From Bacillota bacterium (GTDB lineage Bacteria > Bacillota > Clostridia > Christensenellales > Christensenellaceae), in contig JAEYKI010000018.1 in assembly GCA_023408315.1 (NCBI GenBank), positions 28,271 through 92,270 of the forward strand: a stretch of 64,000 nucleotides of DNA, in the 5' to 3' direction. A program made the position numbers and the translations under genes. The notes below the pieces were generated by a model. That model was not told the origin of the DNA and ran no database searches. It was given only the letters and a program-made list of their open reading frames with translations. This document shows, piece by piece, positions 8,748 through 17,454 of the stretch. Each line of letters begins with the position of its first letter. The stretch's first letter is position 1.

Positions 8748-9236
8748 ATGAACGATCAGTTTTATACCGTGCGCGGATACGAAATGAAAAATTACAATAA
8801 AAACGCAATCACCTCCTCCATGGAGGATTATCTTGAAATGATCTACCGCAACAGCTTAAGCAAACCGTATATCCGAATCAACTCACTGGCGCAGATGCTG
8901 AACGTAAAAGATTCCTCCGCCACCAAGATGGTCCAGAAGCTTGGCCAGCTTGGCTTTGTAAACTATGAAAAGTACGGCATCATCACCCTTACAGAAAAAG
9001 GCGTGCAGCTTGGCCGCATACTGCTGAACAGGCATGCCGTGCTGGAAAACTTTCTGTATTTCATCGGCTGCACGCAGGACGCTCTTAGGCAAACCGAACT
9101 GATAGAGCATAATATCAGTTGGGAAACGCTGCAGAATATCCATATCCTGTACGATTTTATCAGCAGCGACCCGGACCTGCTTGCAAAATACAGCAGCTAT
9201 AAAAAAACCAATGCAGAAACAAATAGCGGCCCCTGA
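8748..9236 (+). CDS. DtxR/MntR-family metal-dependent transcriptional regulator
   Basis: 162 residues. The winged helix-turn-helix has the family hallmark SSMEDYLEMIYRNS, then INSLAQMLNVKDSSATKMVQKLGQLGF and YGIITLTEKG. A dimerisation/metal-binding segment follows (NRHAVLENFLYFIGC, ELIEHNISWETL), with His and Glu ligand candidates. There is no SH3-like third domain, so the architecture is MntR-like. It is divergent from feoAB and is its most likely regulator. ATG 8748 has only a weak GGTGG site; ATG 8784, nearer the domain, is a possible alternative. Confidence 0.85.
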   Translation: MNDQFYTVRGYEMKNYNKNAITSSMEDYLEMIYRNSLSKPYIRINSLAQMLNVKDSSATKMVQKLGQLGFVNYEKYGIITLTEKGVQLGRILLNRHAVLENFLYFIGCTQDALRQTELIEHNISWETLQNIHILYDFISSDPDLLAKYSSYKKTNAETNSGP

Positions 9237-9247
9237 CGCATTGCAAC

Positions 9248-9278
9248 AAAAAACCGGCTCCCCCGCAGGTTCACCGGC
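9248..9278 (-). terminator. Terminator of the small helical protein gene
   Basis: On the minus strand, GCCGGT/GCCGGT with a CCGG core, followed by TTTTTT. It is a member of the GGAGCCGGTTTTT terminator group. Confidence 0.55.
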
Positions 9279-9290
9279 AGCCGCGCCCAT

Positions 9291-9524
9291 TCAGTGCAGC
9301 GTCATGTTCTTCAATTCCCTCAGCATGGATTCCCCGTCCTGTATATGCTCCTGCAAATGGCCTGCCTGCTTTGCATCGCCGTTTTTCTGCAGTTCGGAGA
9401 GTTCAATCCTGTGCGCGTCAAGGGAGCCTTTCACATCGTTATACAGTTCCACGGCGGCGCCAAAATCCAAATGGTCGGTCGCCTTCAACTGGTTAAACCG
9501 GTTCTTTAAACTGGAACAGCTCAT
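9291..9524 (-). CDS. Small helical protein of unknown function
   Basis: 77 residues, rich in charged residues and predicted helical (SLKNRFNQLKATDHLDFGAA, then HRIELSELQKNGDAKQAGHL). No signal peptide or membrane segment. ATG 9524 is preceded by GAGGTGAGAAGT, a good ribosome binding site, which supports a real short gene rather than the 103-codon frame. It has its own terminator. I do not recognise a family. Confidence 0.6.
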   Translation of the reverse strand: MSCSSLKNRFNQLKATDHLDFGAAVELYNDVKGSLDAHRIELSELQKNGDAKQAGHLQEHIQDGESMLRELKNMTLH

Positions 9525-9591
9525 ACTTCTCACCTCTTGAATCAAGTTATTATTACTATTTCCAATCCGGAGCGTATCATACCCCGCAGCG

Positions 9592-10206
9592 TCAGTCTTC
9601 AAAAGGAAACCGCAGCGCCAGTGAGGCCAGATTAAAGTTGATGGGGTCTTCCGTCACGTAGTTGTTGTTCGCAAAGAACAGGCCCGGGTGATTTTCCAGC
9701 CTGTTCAATACAAACAATATGTAATAATTAAGGGGCGTAATATTCACCGTGTATGAAAACGCGTTTAATATGGCGGTGGAATTGGACACGATAACAGACA
9801 GCGAAGGTATAAAATCCATCAGGACCTCCGGCTTTTTCTTTAGCATCCCGCATATAAATTCATTCGCCTTTTTGTCGGAATGAATTTTATTTTTGTCCGA
9901 ATGCCGGATATTTCCCATTTGCACCTCATGGATATACAGCCCGATTATGTACGTTGCCATGCTGACCTGCAGGTTGGTGATGGCGCTTGTGTTGCCCAGC
10001 GAACAGCAGCCGCAGGCAAGGCCCCCCTGGCTGCCCGCATTGCGGCTGATTATGGATGCGGAAGACGTGCTTATGAAATAATACACCCTGTTGATGTTTC
10101 TGAAAATCAATTCGCCGTCTATAACAATGGGATCAATATTCCCCAAAAACGCGCTGCAGGGCGGAACCTCTCCACCGGCGTATGGATTGTATTGTTCAGA
10201 CTTCAT
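9592..10206 (-). CDS. Hypothetical protein with a CGCC motif
   Basis: About 204 residues; no family recognised. The sequence has GELIFRNINRVYYFIS, then a Gly-rich stretch with ACGCCSLGN, moderately hydrophobic helices (MATYIIGLYIHEVQMG; DFIPSLSVIVSNSTAIL) and a C-terminal NFNLASLALRFPFED. The three cysteines of CGCC could bind metal or form a disulfide, but this is speculative. The start is uncertain: ATG 10206 follows GGTGAGG, with ATG 10218 and 10254 also in frame. It is followed by the small helical gene on the same strand, 67 bases away. Confidence 0.55.
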   Translation of the reverse strand: MKSEQYNPYAGGEVPPCSAFLGNIDPIVIDGELIFRNINRVYYFISTSSASIISRNAGSQGGLACGCCSLGNTSAITNLQVSMATYIIGLYIHEVQMGNIRHSDKNKIHSDKKANEFICGMLKKKPEVLMDFIPSLSVIVSNSTAILNAFSYTVNITPLNYYILFVLNRLENHPGLFFANNNYVTEDPINFNLASLALRFPFED

Positions 10207-10380
10207 ATCCCTCACCATAATTTTGCGGATGTTTTTTAAAAGTTTCAAAGCCATGCTACACAATATGCCGGTTTGTGCCTTTGTGTTTTCCCTACGGACG
10301 CGGCCTCCCACATATAAAAAAGGCCCGCCCAAACAGGCTTGCCAAACTGTATTGTAAAACCGGGGGCCGTTGCGCCCCGC

Positions 10381-11037
10381 CTAACGCCCCAGCGCATGCA
10401 GCAGGCGGATAACATGCGTTAATGCCGGAAGCTTTGCAAACAGCATCGCCTCCGTTGCTTCATCCGGCACGGCCAGGTCCGGTATCATCACGGGCTTCAT
10501 TCCGGCCAGGTATGCCGACTGTACTCCTGCCGGAGAATCTTCCAGCGCGATGCATTCGCACGGGGCAACGCCCAGTATTTCGCACGCCTTCAGGTAAATA
10601 TCCGGCTCCGGTTTTCCGCGCGCAATCATTTCTCCGCAAACAATCCCTTCAAAAAAATCGGCAATCCCCGCATTTTCAAAGTAAAGCATTGCTTTTTCTT
10701 TCTCGCTGGATGTAGCCACCGTCATTTTATAACCGTTTGTTTTTAAAAAATTCAATAAAGCAGCAAGGCCCGGCTTTACGGGCACGCCCTCCCTCTCTAT
10801 GCGGCTGCGCACATGCGCGTCCCGCGTGTTCCGCACGCTGTAAAAGTCAAACGCAGGCCCCAGCGCGTCCATAAAAACGCGTTTGGTGTCCTCCGCGTTC
10901 AGGCCCAGCGTCTGCACAACCAGGCTGGAATCCACAGTATATCCGGCCTGCCCGCCCGCAACCTGCCACGCTTCCAAAACAAGCCTTTCCGTATCAAACA
11001 TCAGGCCGTCCATATCAAATACAATGCCCCTTATCAT
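10381..11037 (-). CDS. HAD-superfamily hydrolase, beta-phosphoglucomutase-like
   Basis: 218 residues, HAD subfamily IA with an alpha-helical cap. Motif I is FDMDGLMFDTE, motif II is VATSSEKEKA, and motif III/IV is GKPEPDIYLKA with ALEDSPAGVQSAYLAGM. It is probably a sugar-phosphate phosphatase or phosphomutase; the DMDGL..DTE form resembles beta-phosphoglucomutase-type enzymes. ATG 11037 follows GGGGGAACC. It stands alone. Confidence 0.85.
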   Translation of the reverse strand: MIRGIVFDMDGLMFDTERLVLEAWQVAGGQAGYTVDSSLVVQTLGLNAEDTKRVFMDALGPAFDFYSVRNTRDAHVRSRIEREGVPVKPGLAALLNFLKTNGYKMTVATSSEKEKAMLYFENAGIADFFEGIVCGEMIARGKPEPDIYLKACEILGVAPCECIALEDSPAGVQSAYLAGMKPVMIPDLAVPDEATEAMLFAKLPALTHVIRLLHALGR

Positions 11038-11167
11038 GGTTCCCCCGCACTTTTTTAATTCATACGCCTATTATAATTCATTCACCTGCGCCGGTCTATG
11101 GGCCTCATCCCCGGCGCCGTCCGCTTCAATCCTATGCGCAGGCGCCGTTTGCCTTCAAATGCATCCG

Positions 11168-11211
11168 CAAAAAATAAAAAGCGCCCATTCGCTTCCGTTT
11201 GGGTGCTTTGG
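11168..11211 (-). terminator. Terminator of the PG-binding protein gene
   Basis: On the minus strand, AAGCACCCA/TGGGCGCTT (one mismatch) followed by TTTTTATTTTTT. It lies 19 bases past the stop at 11230. Confidence 0.7.
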
Positions 11212-11229
11212 CCTTCTATTATCTGTGTA

Positions 11230-11694
11230 TCAATATGCCATCGCCGCAACCGTATTACTCTGAAATTGGGGATCCTCAAACCATGCGTTCCAGCACTCCC
11301 GGCCCCATATGCCGTCCGCTCTTAGGCCTCTGGCCCGCTGGAATATCTCTACAGTAATCTGCATGTCAACGCCATAGAGTCCATCCGGCTTAAAACGGAA
11401 AAAGCCTTTGCCGTGCAAAAACGCCTGCGCCAGTTTAAGCGCGCGTTCGCGGTTGCAACTGATGGTATCCCGGTTCAAAACAGGCGCAAGGCAATTCCAT
11501 GCCTTGGCGTCTATGGCTGCGCCTGCATCCAAACCGCACTGCGCCTTAAACCGCAATACGGCCTGCTCCATCTCCTGGTCAAACAGATCATTTGCCTCAA
11601 GGCCGCCCGCTCCATAAGCTGTTAAAAGGCGGCGCGCAAATAAAACGTCTTCTCCTCTGCTGCCGGGTTTGATCTCATTCATCAAGACCGCCAT
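11230..11694 (-). CDS. Protein of two peptidoglycan-binding domains
   Basis: 154 residues. The first PG_binding_1-like repeat (KPGSRGEDVLFARRLLTAYG ... DAKAWNCLAP) is atypical; the second (ALKLAQAFLHGKGFF ... GLRADGIWGRECWNAW) is canonical with the DGIWG turn. There is no catalytic domain and no visible signal peptide. It may target or regulate other wall enzymes encoded nearby. ATG 11694 is preceded by AAAGGGGGAT. It has its own promoter at 11838-11866 and its own terminator. Confidence 0.75.
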   Translation of the reverse strand: MAVLMNEIKPGSRGEDVLFARRLLTAYGAGGLEANDLFDQEMEQAVLRFKAQCGLDAGAAIDAKAWNCLAPVLNRDTISCNRERALKLAQAFLHGKGFFRFKPDGLYGVDMQITVEIFQRARGLRADGIWGRECWNAWFEDPQFQSNTVAAMAY

Positions 11695-11837
11695 AATAAA
11701 AATCCCCCTTTTAATATGCGTTTACCCTTTCACTGGCTTTTTATATTTCTGCCGCTCCCTTGCGTTCAATTATACAATTCATTTGTGCCTGTACTGTTGC
11801 CAATCCGTAGCCGTGTTCTAAAATTGATGTGTTTAAT

Positions 11838-11866
11838 ATAGTATGGTATGCTATTACTATAAGCAA
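11838..11866 (-). promoter_or_regulatory. Probable promoter of the PG-binding gene
   Basis: On the minus strand, TTGCTT and TACTAT separated by 17 bases, 144 bases before the start codon. It lies in a 400-base AT-rich intergenic stretch (11695-12097) that otherwise holds only the terminator at 11971-12005. Confidence 0.5.
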
Positions 11867-11970
11867 TCCCACAAAAAAACGATTGCAAAAAACTATTCAT
11901 TTTTTAAATTTTTTATACACTTTATATTTAAAGTGAAAAATATATTTTAATATCCTGCATACTGGCCATT

Positions 11971-12005
11971 AAAAAAACCGGCTCCCCCAAAAAGGCTTAC
12001 CGGTT
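11971..12005 (-). terminator. Terminator downstream of the glucosaminidase gene
   Basis: On the minus strand, AACCGG/CCGGTT followed by TTTTT. It shares the GGAGCCGGTTTTT arm with other terminators in the window. Confidence 0.7.
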
Positions 12006-12097
12006 CATTGAACTAGACAAACTGGATTGATACTAGATACAAAAATTATTTTTTAAAACCAAGTGTATCCATAAAAAAATTAAAATGCTTTTACGGC

Positions 12098-13420
12098 CTA
12101 CCCATTGTATTGCGCTATCAGGTCCTGCATCATATCCGTTACTCTTGTTGCCCATGTATCGCCTCCGCTGTATTTTTTTCCAATTTCCGAAACGGTGGTC
12201 AGCCCTTCGTTGATATACTTTGTGCGCAGCAGGCTAAACATATATTCAACGCATTCCTCCTTGGTTGCGAACACTTTGAATCCCCCTGTTGCCTGTTTTA
12301 TTCCGCCAAGGTTGTTTTGGTGCTGCGCCAAATTGCTTGTCCCGTTCCCGCTCTCATAATTAATGATAGACAATACAAATAATGAATTAATTTTATATTG
12401 CGCTTCCCCGTTGTAAAGCGCCTCTCCCAGCCCTTTTAGGGCAGAGGGCAGCACCGCTTCCAGCCTGGATGGCTTCAAGTTGGTTTTTTGCGTGATATTG
12501 CCGGACAAATTTACACTGGTGCTTTCACTGCTTTCGCTGCTTTTGCTGCCGGAAGCTTGCGCATATTTTTTTGCTTTGCTGCTGAAGAGTACTTCCTTTG
12601 TGCTCTTGCCAACCGTACCGTCCGCCGACAGCCCGTTCCTTTCCTGAAATTTCTCAACCGCGGTTTTTACGCCTTCTGTAAAAGTGGAAGGAGCAGAATT
12701 CAGGTAACCCAGTTCGCGCAGCCGGTACGTAATATCCTCTACGTCCGCGCCCTGCGCCCCCAAACCAACTGAATACAGCGGAGCAGTTGGCGAGATCAGC
12801 ATTGTATATGTTTCAGATCCCACACAGCCGTCTGTGGGCAATCCTGCCGCGCGCTGAAAACTTATTACAGCCGCCTGGGTTAAGGGGCCATACAATTCAG
12901 TTGGCGTTGCCTCGTTCAAATAACTCAGATCCATGAGCCTCTGCTGTATTAAAGCAACAAGAGGGTCGGTCATGCCTTTTTGAAAAACCATGCTGCCCAA
13001 TATGCCGGATTCAGAAGAATCGGAAACCGATGGCGAAGAAACCGGAGCCGCGGACGGCTCCAAAGAAGCCAAAGCGGACGCAGACGGCTCCGCGGAAACC
13101 GAAGCCGCATCCGGCGCAAAAGAAGTTTGGGAGGCGGGATCCTTGCCCGCCTCGTACACGGCCATTGCCTGCCGGGTATCGCCGCTGCCGTTTCCGGGCA
13201 AAAATAAAGAGACGGCGGTTATGGTTACAGCAACCGCAGCGCACGAAAGTATAAGCACCCTTCGCTGAATCCGTCCAAATGCACGCTTGCCCGCCCGTTC
13301 CGGCTTTGGATTCCCCTGCTCCCGTACCGCAGGCCCGAATGCTCTTTGAAATGGTTCGCCCCGTTCTTCACGCTTGCTTTGTCCATATGTTCTTATAATT
13401 CGGCTCAATCCCCTTGCCAT
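12098..13420 (-). CDS. Membrane-anchored glucosaminidase with two PG-binding domains
   Basis: 440 residues. A basic cytoplasmic N-terminus is followed by one membrane helix (residues about 55-75) and a Ser/Ala/Pro linker. Two PG_binding_1 repeats follow (QQRLMDLSYLNEATPTELYG; YRLRELGYLNSAPSTFTEG). The C-terminal domain resembles Glucosaminidase (LytG/FlgJ type), with the catalytic-Glu region INYESGNGTSNLAQHQNNLG. It likely cleaves GlcNAc-MurNAc bonds at the membrane face of the wall. The architecture matches the NlpC/P60 gene at 22655, with the same helix-linker-PGB-PGB arrangement and a different catalytic domain. Confidence 0.8.
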   Translation of the reverse strand: MARGLSRIIRTYGQSKREERGEPFQRAFGPAVREQGNPKPERAGKRAFGRIQRRVLILSCAAVAVTITAVSLFLPGNGSGDTRQAMAVYEAGKDPASQTSFAPDAASVSAEPSASALASLEPSAAPVSSPSVSDSSESGILGSMVFQKGMTDPLVALIQQRLMDLSYLNEATPTELYGPLTQAAVISFQRAAGLPTDGCVGSETYTMLISPTAPLYSVGLGAQGADVEDITYRLRELGYLNSAPSTFTEGVKTAVEKFQERNGLSADGTVGKSTKEVLFSSKAKKYAQASGSKSSESSESTSVNLSGNITQKTNLKPSRLEAVLPSALKGLGEALYNGEAQYKINSLFVLSIINYESGNGTSNLAQHQNNLGGIKQATGGFKVFATKEECVEYMFSLLRTKYINEGLTTVSEIGKKYSGGDTWATRVTDMMQDLIAQYNG

Positions 13421-13474
13421 TTAAAATCCGGCTTTTTTTATACAGCCGTTTTGTTATAACAATTCCAGAATACA

Positions 13475-13503
13475 ATTATATCATAAAACGTTTCATCATG
13501 TAA
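13475..13503 (-). promoter_or_regulatory. Promoter of the glucosaminidase gene
   Basis: On the minus strand, TTACAT and TATAAT separated by 17 bases, about 55 bases upstream of the start codon. Confidence 0.65.
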
Positions 13504-13609
13504 TTCTCTAAATATTAACATACTATTAATATTACAACAGTTTTGTAACATATAAATAGAACGGCTCTTAATACCTATCAGAATTGTATTTTCAGCGGCG
13601 CCTGTATTT

Positions 13610-14773
13610 TTACGCCGTTTGTTTTAAAGCATTTTTAAGAAAAAACGCGCATATGGTCAAAGCCAAAAGGCCAGCTCCAAAAATCGCAAAAAGCGTCTCG
13701 TAATTTGATGCGGCAACAACCGCTCCCCCAATAGCTGTCCCAATCCCGCCACCGCCCATAAAGCAGAATGCAACCAAAGACATGGCGTATCCTCTTGCGT
13801 TTGGCGAAAATTCTGTGGCTATGGTCAGGAATGTCGAGTGCGCAGTTATGAAGCCAAACCCCATCAGCCCCACCGCAACAATCACAGCAGCCAGGTAACT
13901 GCCCATAAACACCAGCATTAAATTGGAGATAAATATCAAGCCAAGGCCAATTACCACTGCTTTGCTCCGGCCCATCCTGGCGGAGATTTTGCCGGTGCTC
14001 CTGCCCGCAACAAGCACCAGCACGCCAAAGGCTGTCATAACAAGCCCGATGAGTAAATTGTTAAGGCCAAAAGACTGCTTGATAAAACCCCCTATGAACG
14101 AGAAGGACCCCAGCATGCAGATTCCTTCAAAAAGCAGCAGCAGATAAATAATACTGTTTGAAGGATTTTTAAGAATATCAATATAGGGCTTAAACGGCCT
14201 GCTCTGTTTGTTCTTTTCAGACGGTATCTTTTTTCCTATGGAAAACAACAGTATGGAAGAAACGGCGGCGATGCCGGCATAAATGCCAAATACGCCCCGC
14301 CAGTTCATAAAATACGCTATTGATCCGCCAATGATCATACTGAGTGCCTGGCCTAAAAAAGTGAATCCAAGAAACGACCCAAGCGCGGACTGCCTCTCCT
14401 CCAGCGGGAACAGATCGCCTATCAATGCAAAAGAAACCGGTATAATGGCAGCGGCAAATACGCCGGTCAAAGCCCGGTATCCAGCCAAATCTGGAATGGC
14501 GACAGCCAACGAGCATAACGCGGTCGCAAGCGTAAACAAGGCTATGGCAAAAGTAATAACCTGCCTCTTTCCAAACCGCTCCGAAAGATACCCGTATATA
14601 ATCTGAAACAGACCAAACGGCAGCATGTAGGCGGTAATCACAATAGAAGACGAAGCGATATGAACGTGCAAATCCTGTGCAATAGACGGCAGGATGGGCG
14701 ATACCACCCAATTGTCGGCCTGCGCCACAAAACCGGCGAATCCAAGTATATAGATGATATTTTTTTTCGTCAT
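13610..14773 (-). CDS. MFS transporter, drug-efflux-like
   Basis: 387 residues with 12 predicted membrane helices. The motif A region between helices 2 and 3 reads GYLSERFGKRQVITFAIAL, and helix 5 has the GGSIAYFMNWRGVF motif typical of 12-helix H+ antiporters. The overall pattern matches the Bcr/TetA-like DHA1 group. The export substrate is unknown. ATG 14773 follows GGGGATT. It is separated from the upstream tRNA gene by a terminator and stands alone. Confidence 0.83.
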   Translation of the reverse strand: MTKKNIIYILGFAGFVAQADNWVVSPILPSIAQDLHVHIASSSIVITAYMLPFGLFQIIYGYLSERFGKRQVITFAIALFTLATALCSLAVAIPDLAGYRALTGVFAAAIIPVSFALIGDLFPLEERQSALGSFLGFTFLGQALSMIIGGSIAYFMNWRGVFGIYAGIAAVSSILLFSIGKKIPSEKNKQSRPFKPYIDILKNPSNSIIYLLLLFEGICMLGSFSFIGGFIKQSFGLNNLLIGLVMTAFGVLVLVAGRSTGKISARMGRSKAVVIGLGLIFISNLMLVFMGSYLAAVIVAVGLMGFGFITAHSTFLTIATEFSPNARGYAMSLVAFCFMGGGGIGTAIGGAVVAASNYETLFAIFGAGLLALTICAFFLKNALKQTA

Positions 14774-14860
14774 AATTATAATCCCCTATCCACCAATATT
14801 TTTCTATCGTCTCCTGCATTTCTCCGGCTCCAAAGCCCACGGAAGCACTGTTTAAAAATA

Positions 14861-14882
14861 TAAAAAAACCGCCTAAAAGACG
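14861..14882 (-). terminator. Terminator of tRNA-Leu(GAG)
   Basis: On the minus strand, short stem CGUC/GGCG (one G-U pair) with loop UUUUA, then UUUUUUU. It lies 10 bases after the tRNA 3' end. Confidence 0.6.
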
Positions 14883-14891
14883 ATTTTTTAT

Positions 14892-14974
14892 TGGTGCGAT
14901 CGATGGGACTTGAACCCATACGGTTGCCCACACGCCCCTCAAACGTGCGCGTCTGCCTGTTCCGCCACGATCGC
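14892..14974 (-). tRNA. tRNA-Leu (anticodon GAG), CCA encoded
   Basis: Acceptor stem GCGATCG/CGATCGC, T arm ATGGG-TTCAAGT-CCCAT, anticodon stem CACGT/GCGTG (one G-U), loop TTGAGGG giving anticodon GAG. The variable arm is long, as in class II tRNAs. The 3' ACCA is encoded. Confidence 0.93.
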
Positions 14975-15080
14975 AATTGCAGTTTTGCGCAAATTCCAAG
15001 CCAGCTTGCAACATTCCGGCGTTTGTTTCAACGCCGCCTTGAGTCTTTAAAAACAGCCTGGGTGATTTGCAGCAAGAATT

Positions 15081-15109
15081 ATTATAACCAAAACATGTTT
15101 ATAAGTCAA
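15081..15109 (-). promoter_or_regulatory. Promoter of tRNA-Leu(GAG)
   Basis: On the minus strand, TTGACT and TATAAT separated by 17 bases, 5 bases after the stop codon of the upstream solute-binding protein gene. The transcript would have about 100 bases of leader before the tRNA 5' end. Confidence 0.8.
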
Positions 15110-15113
15110 CCCT

Positions 15114-16910
15114 TTATTGCATGCTCCAAACGGCAATATCGTTGAAAATCTGGTTCTCATACAAAGAGCCCATGCCCGCAACCGCGTCGTCCGTCACAAT
15201 GCTGTTTGTGCGGTAATAAAGGCCAATCTGGGGCACTTTATCCATAAAATACTGCTCCAGCCTGTCGTAAGCGGCAATCACATCCGCTTCCTTCACAGCG
15301 GCGTTGCAGGCCGCAATATCGGCCGTAAGCTCGTCGCTGGCAACATGCCCATAGTTGCCGGAAGCATCCGGATTAAACATAAAGCTAAGGTCGCCGTTTC
15401 TGTCCAGGTAATAGCTGGTGTAAGCCAGCGTAAAGTTTCCGGATTTCAGGCGGTTTGCGTAGGTGGCCAGGTCCAGTGCCTCCACCGTGCATTCCACGCC
15501 CACTTCTTCCAGCTGCTTGGCTATCTGCGTGGCTGCGTCCAGCCTGTATTCTTCCCGCATAATGGAAGGCTCGTTGGGCACAATGATGGAAAGAGACAAC
15601 ACATTCCCCTGCCCGTCCGGCGCGGTGCGGTATCCCTGCTGCGCCAGCAGTTCCTTGGCCATGTCCTGGTCTATCTGGTAGGTATTGTACTTGGTGTTAA
15701 AAGCGTAAAACGCAGGCGAAACAGGCATTTCCGTTGCCACGGCGTGGTTGAGCATCACGGTGGAAATCAGTGTGCGCCTGTTAATGGCGTAAGACAAAGC
15801 CTGCCTCACCTGGTCGTTCTTCAAAACGCCCTCCATCAGGTTGGGGATCAGGCAATCATAATAGTTGGTCATGTATTCCACAACCTGCGTTTTTCCGGTG
15901 GTTTTCAGCTTGCCGGCGGCCAGGTTATCCGTGGTCACAAAATTCAGCTTGCCCTGCTGGTACAGGCTCAGCTTGGTTTCTTTGAGGTCTATGGGCGTTG
16001 CCGTTATGCCGGTTATATAGGGCGCAACCTTCCACCATTTGTCGTTTATGCCCAGTTGAACCGCGCCGTCCATGCTCCCTACGGCGTATGGGCCGCTGCC
16101 CACCGGCATTTTGAAATCCGCACCCTTTGGTCTCACGGGCATGGTCATAAAATACAGCGCGTCCCGCCCCGCTTTTTTCATTTTGATCTCAATGGTGCTG
16201 TCGTCCACCAGCGTTACGCCCGCTATCTCTTTGTTGTACGCGGCATACCGGCTCGCGCCGGGGTTTGCGGACTGTGTGCCGCTGTTTCCTGTTGTCTGCC
16301 CGGACGAAGGCGGCGCGCTGCTCTGTGCCGCGCCTCCGCCGCTTGTCCAACCGGATATAAACCCGCTCGGGGCTTCGGGCGCCTGGCCTTCAGATTGGCT
16401 TGCGCCCTGCGTGGCGGCGGCTCCTTCTCCCGTATTTGTACCGGCAGCATAGGTGCCGTCCAGCGCCAGCACGTCCAGAATGGTCTGGTATATGTCCGCC
16501 GCGGTCAGGCTGTTCCCGTTATGAAACTGCACGCCCTGGCGGATGTTAAACGTAAACGTTGTTCCCGCTTCGTCCATGGTCCAGGTCTCCGCAAGGCCGG
16601 GCTGAAACTTGCCGTCCGCGCCCAGCGTCAGGGGCGTTTCGTAAATCAGCGAAAGCATATTAATCAGGTCCTCGTCCTGGGCCAGCAGCGGATCATATGT
16701 TGTTATGCCCTGGGGAATCGCAATGGAAAGCTCTCCTCCGCGCTCCGGCAAACGGGACGCAACCGCGGCGGAGGTTATTGCCGTTGCCTGCGGGGTCTGC
16801 ACGGCCATGGCCGGTTTTGCCTGGCAGCCCACAAGAAAAAGCAGTGCGCCCGCCAGCGCGGCGGCCGCCAATTGTTTACCCAATTTCATATAATTTCTGG
16901 TATTGCGCAT
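15114..16910 (-). CDS. ABC transporter solute-binding lipoprotein (peptide/nickel type)
   Basis: 598 residues, SBP_bac_5 family. The lipobox is LVGC in LLFLVGCQAKP. The family core includes ITTYDPLLAQDEDLINMLSL, the FNIRQGVQFHNGNSLTAADI motif and QVRQALSYAINRRTLI. It binds oligopeptides or a similar ligand outside the membrane. A Gly/Ser/Ala/Gln-rich insertion of about 55 residues (near 160-215) interrupts the domain. No permease or ATPase gene is adjacent; it follows the lytic transglycosylase gene with overlap, so it is cotranscribed with polA-coaE. The start is uncertain between ATG 16910 and ATG 16889. Confidence 0.83.
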   Translation of the reverse strand: MRNTRNYMKLGKQLAAAALAGALLFLVGCQAKPAMAVQTPQATAITSAAVASRLPERGGELSIAIPQGITTYDPLLAQDEDLINMLSLIYETPLTLGADGKFQPGLAETWTMDEAGTTFTFNIRQGVQFHNGNSLTAADIYQTILDVLALDGTYAAGTNTGEGAAATQGASQSEGQAPEAPSGFISGWTSGGGAAQSSAPPSSGQTTGNSGTQSANPGASRYAAYNKEIAGVTLVDDSTIEIKMKKAGRDALYFMTMPVRPKGADFKMPVGSGPYAVGSMDGAVQLGINDKWWKVAPYITGITATPIDLKETKLSLYQQGKLNFVTTDNLAAGKLKTTGKTQVVEYMTNYYDCLIPNLMEGVLKNDQVRQALSYAINRRTLISTVMLNHAVATEMPVSPAFYAFNTKYNTYQIDQDMAKELLAQQGYRTAPDGQGNVLSLSIIVPNEPSIMREEYRLDAATQIAKQLEEVGVECTVEALDLATYANRLKSGNFTLAYTSYYLDRNGDLSFMFNPDASGNYGHVASDELTADIAACNAAVKEADVIAAYDRLEQYFMDKVPQIGLYYRTNSIVTDDAVAGMGSLYENQIFNDIAVWSMQ

Positions 16911-17454
16911 ATGCCCTGTTTACCTTGTCCAAATAATTTTTTGTTTCCTTATACGGAATTTCAGATAGCGGCTTGTCCGTTCCGTAGCCTTCCGCCAGCC
17001 ACTGTTCCACCTTGCCGTGTCCCGCGTTGTAAGCCGCAATCATCAGTTGCCTGTCGCCGGAAAACCTGTCCTTTAGAAACTTCAAGTACCAGCATCCAAA
17101 ACGGATGTTTGTGTCCGGGTCATGCAGGTCGTATTCCTTTACGTTCAGCTTGGGCGCAATCCATTCGGCCGTATCCGGCATCAGTTGCATCAGCCCCTGG
17201 GCATTGACGCGCGAAACCGCGTCCAACTGAAATTTGCTTTCCGTGTCTATCATGGCGCACACAAAATATGGGTCCAGGCCGTACTCGTTTGCATATTTTA
17301 CAATAATATCCTCATACTTCAGGGGGTACTCCAGCCGCAGAAAATAATCCTGCAAATACAGCACGCCAATAATCCCCGCAATAGCTACCAGGATCACCAG
17401 TATAATCACAAGCGCCGTGCGCCCGGCCCTGCGCTTTGCGCTGCGTCTACCCAT
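16876..17454 (-). CDS. Lytic transglycosylase, SLT domain
   Basis: 192 residues. One N-terminal membrane helix (RTALVIILVILVAIAGIIGV) is followed by an SLT domain: EYGLDPYFVCAMIDTESKF with the catalytic Glu, AQGLMQLMPDTAEW, IRFGCWYLKFLKDRF and IAAYNAGHGKV. It cleaves glycan strands to anhydro-MurNAc ends at the outer face of the membrane. Its ATG overlaps the end of coaE by 8 bases, so translation is coupled. This polA-coaE-SLT order occurs in other Clostridia. Confidence 0.9.
   Translation of the reverse strand: MGRRSAKRRAGRTALVIILVILVAIAGIIGVLYLQDYFLRLEYPLKYEDIIVKYANEYGLDPYFVCAMIDTESKFQLDAVSRVNAQGLMQLMPDTAEWIAPKLNVKEYDLHDPDTNIRFGCWYLKFLKDRFSGDRQLMIAAYNAGHGKVEQWLAEGYGTDKPLSEIPYKETKNYLDKVNRAYAQYQKLYEIG

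Noticed and set aside
15117..17207. A 696-codon open frame on the plus strand
   Set aside because: It is antisense to the solute-binding protein and lytic transglycosylase genes, both of which have clear domains. It has no homology signature and its length comes from the GC bias of the real strand.
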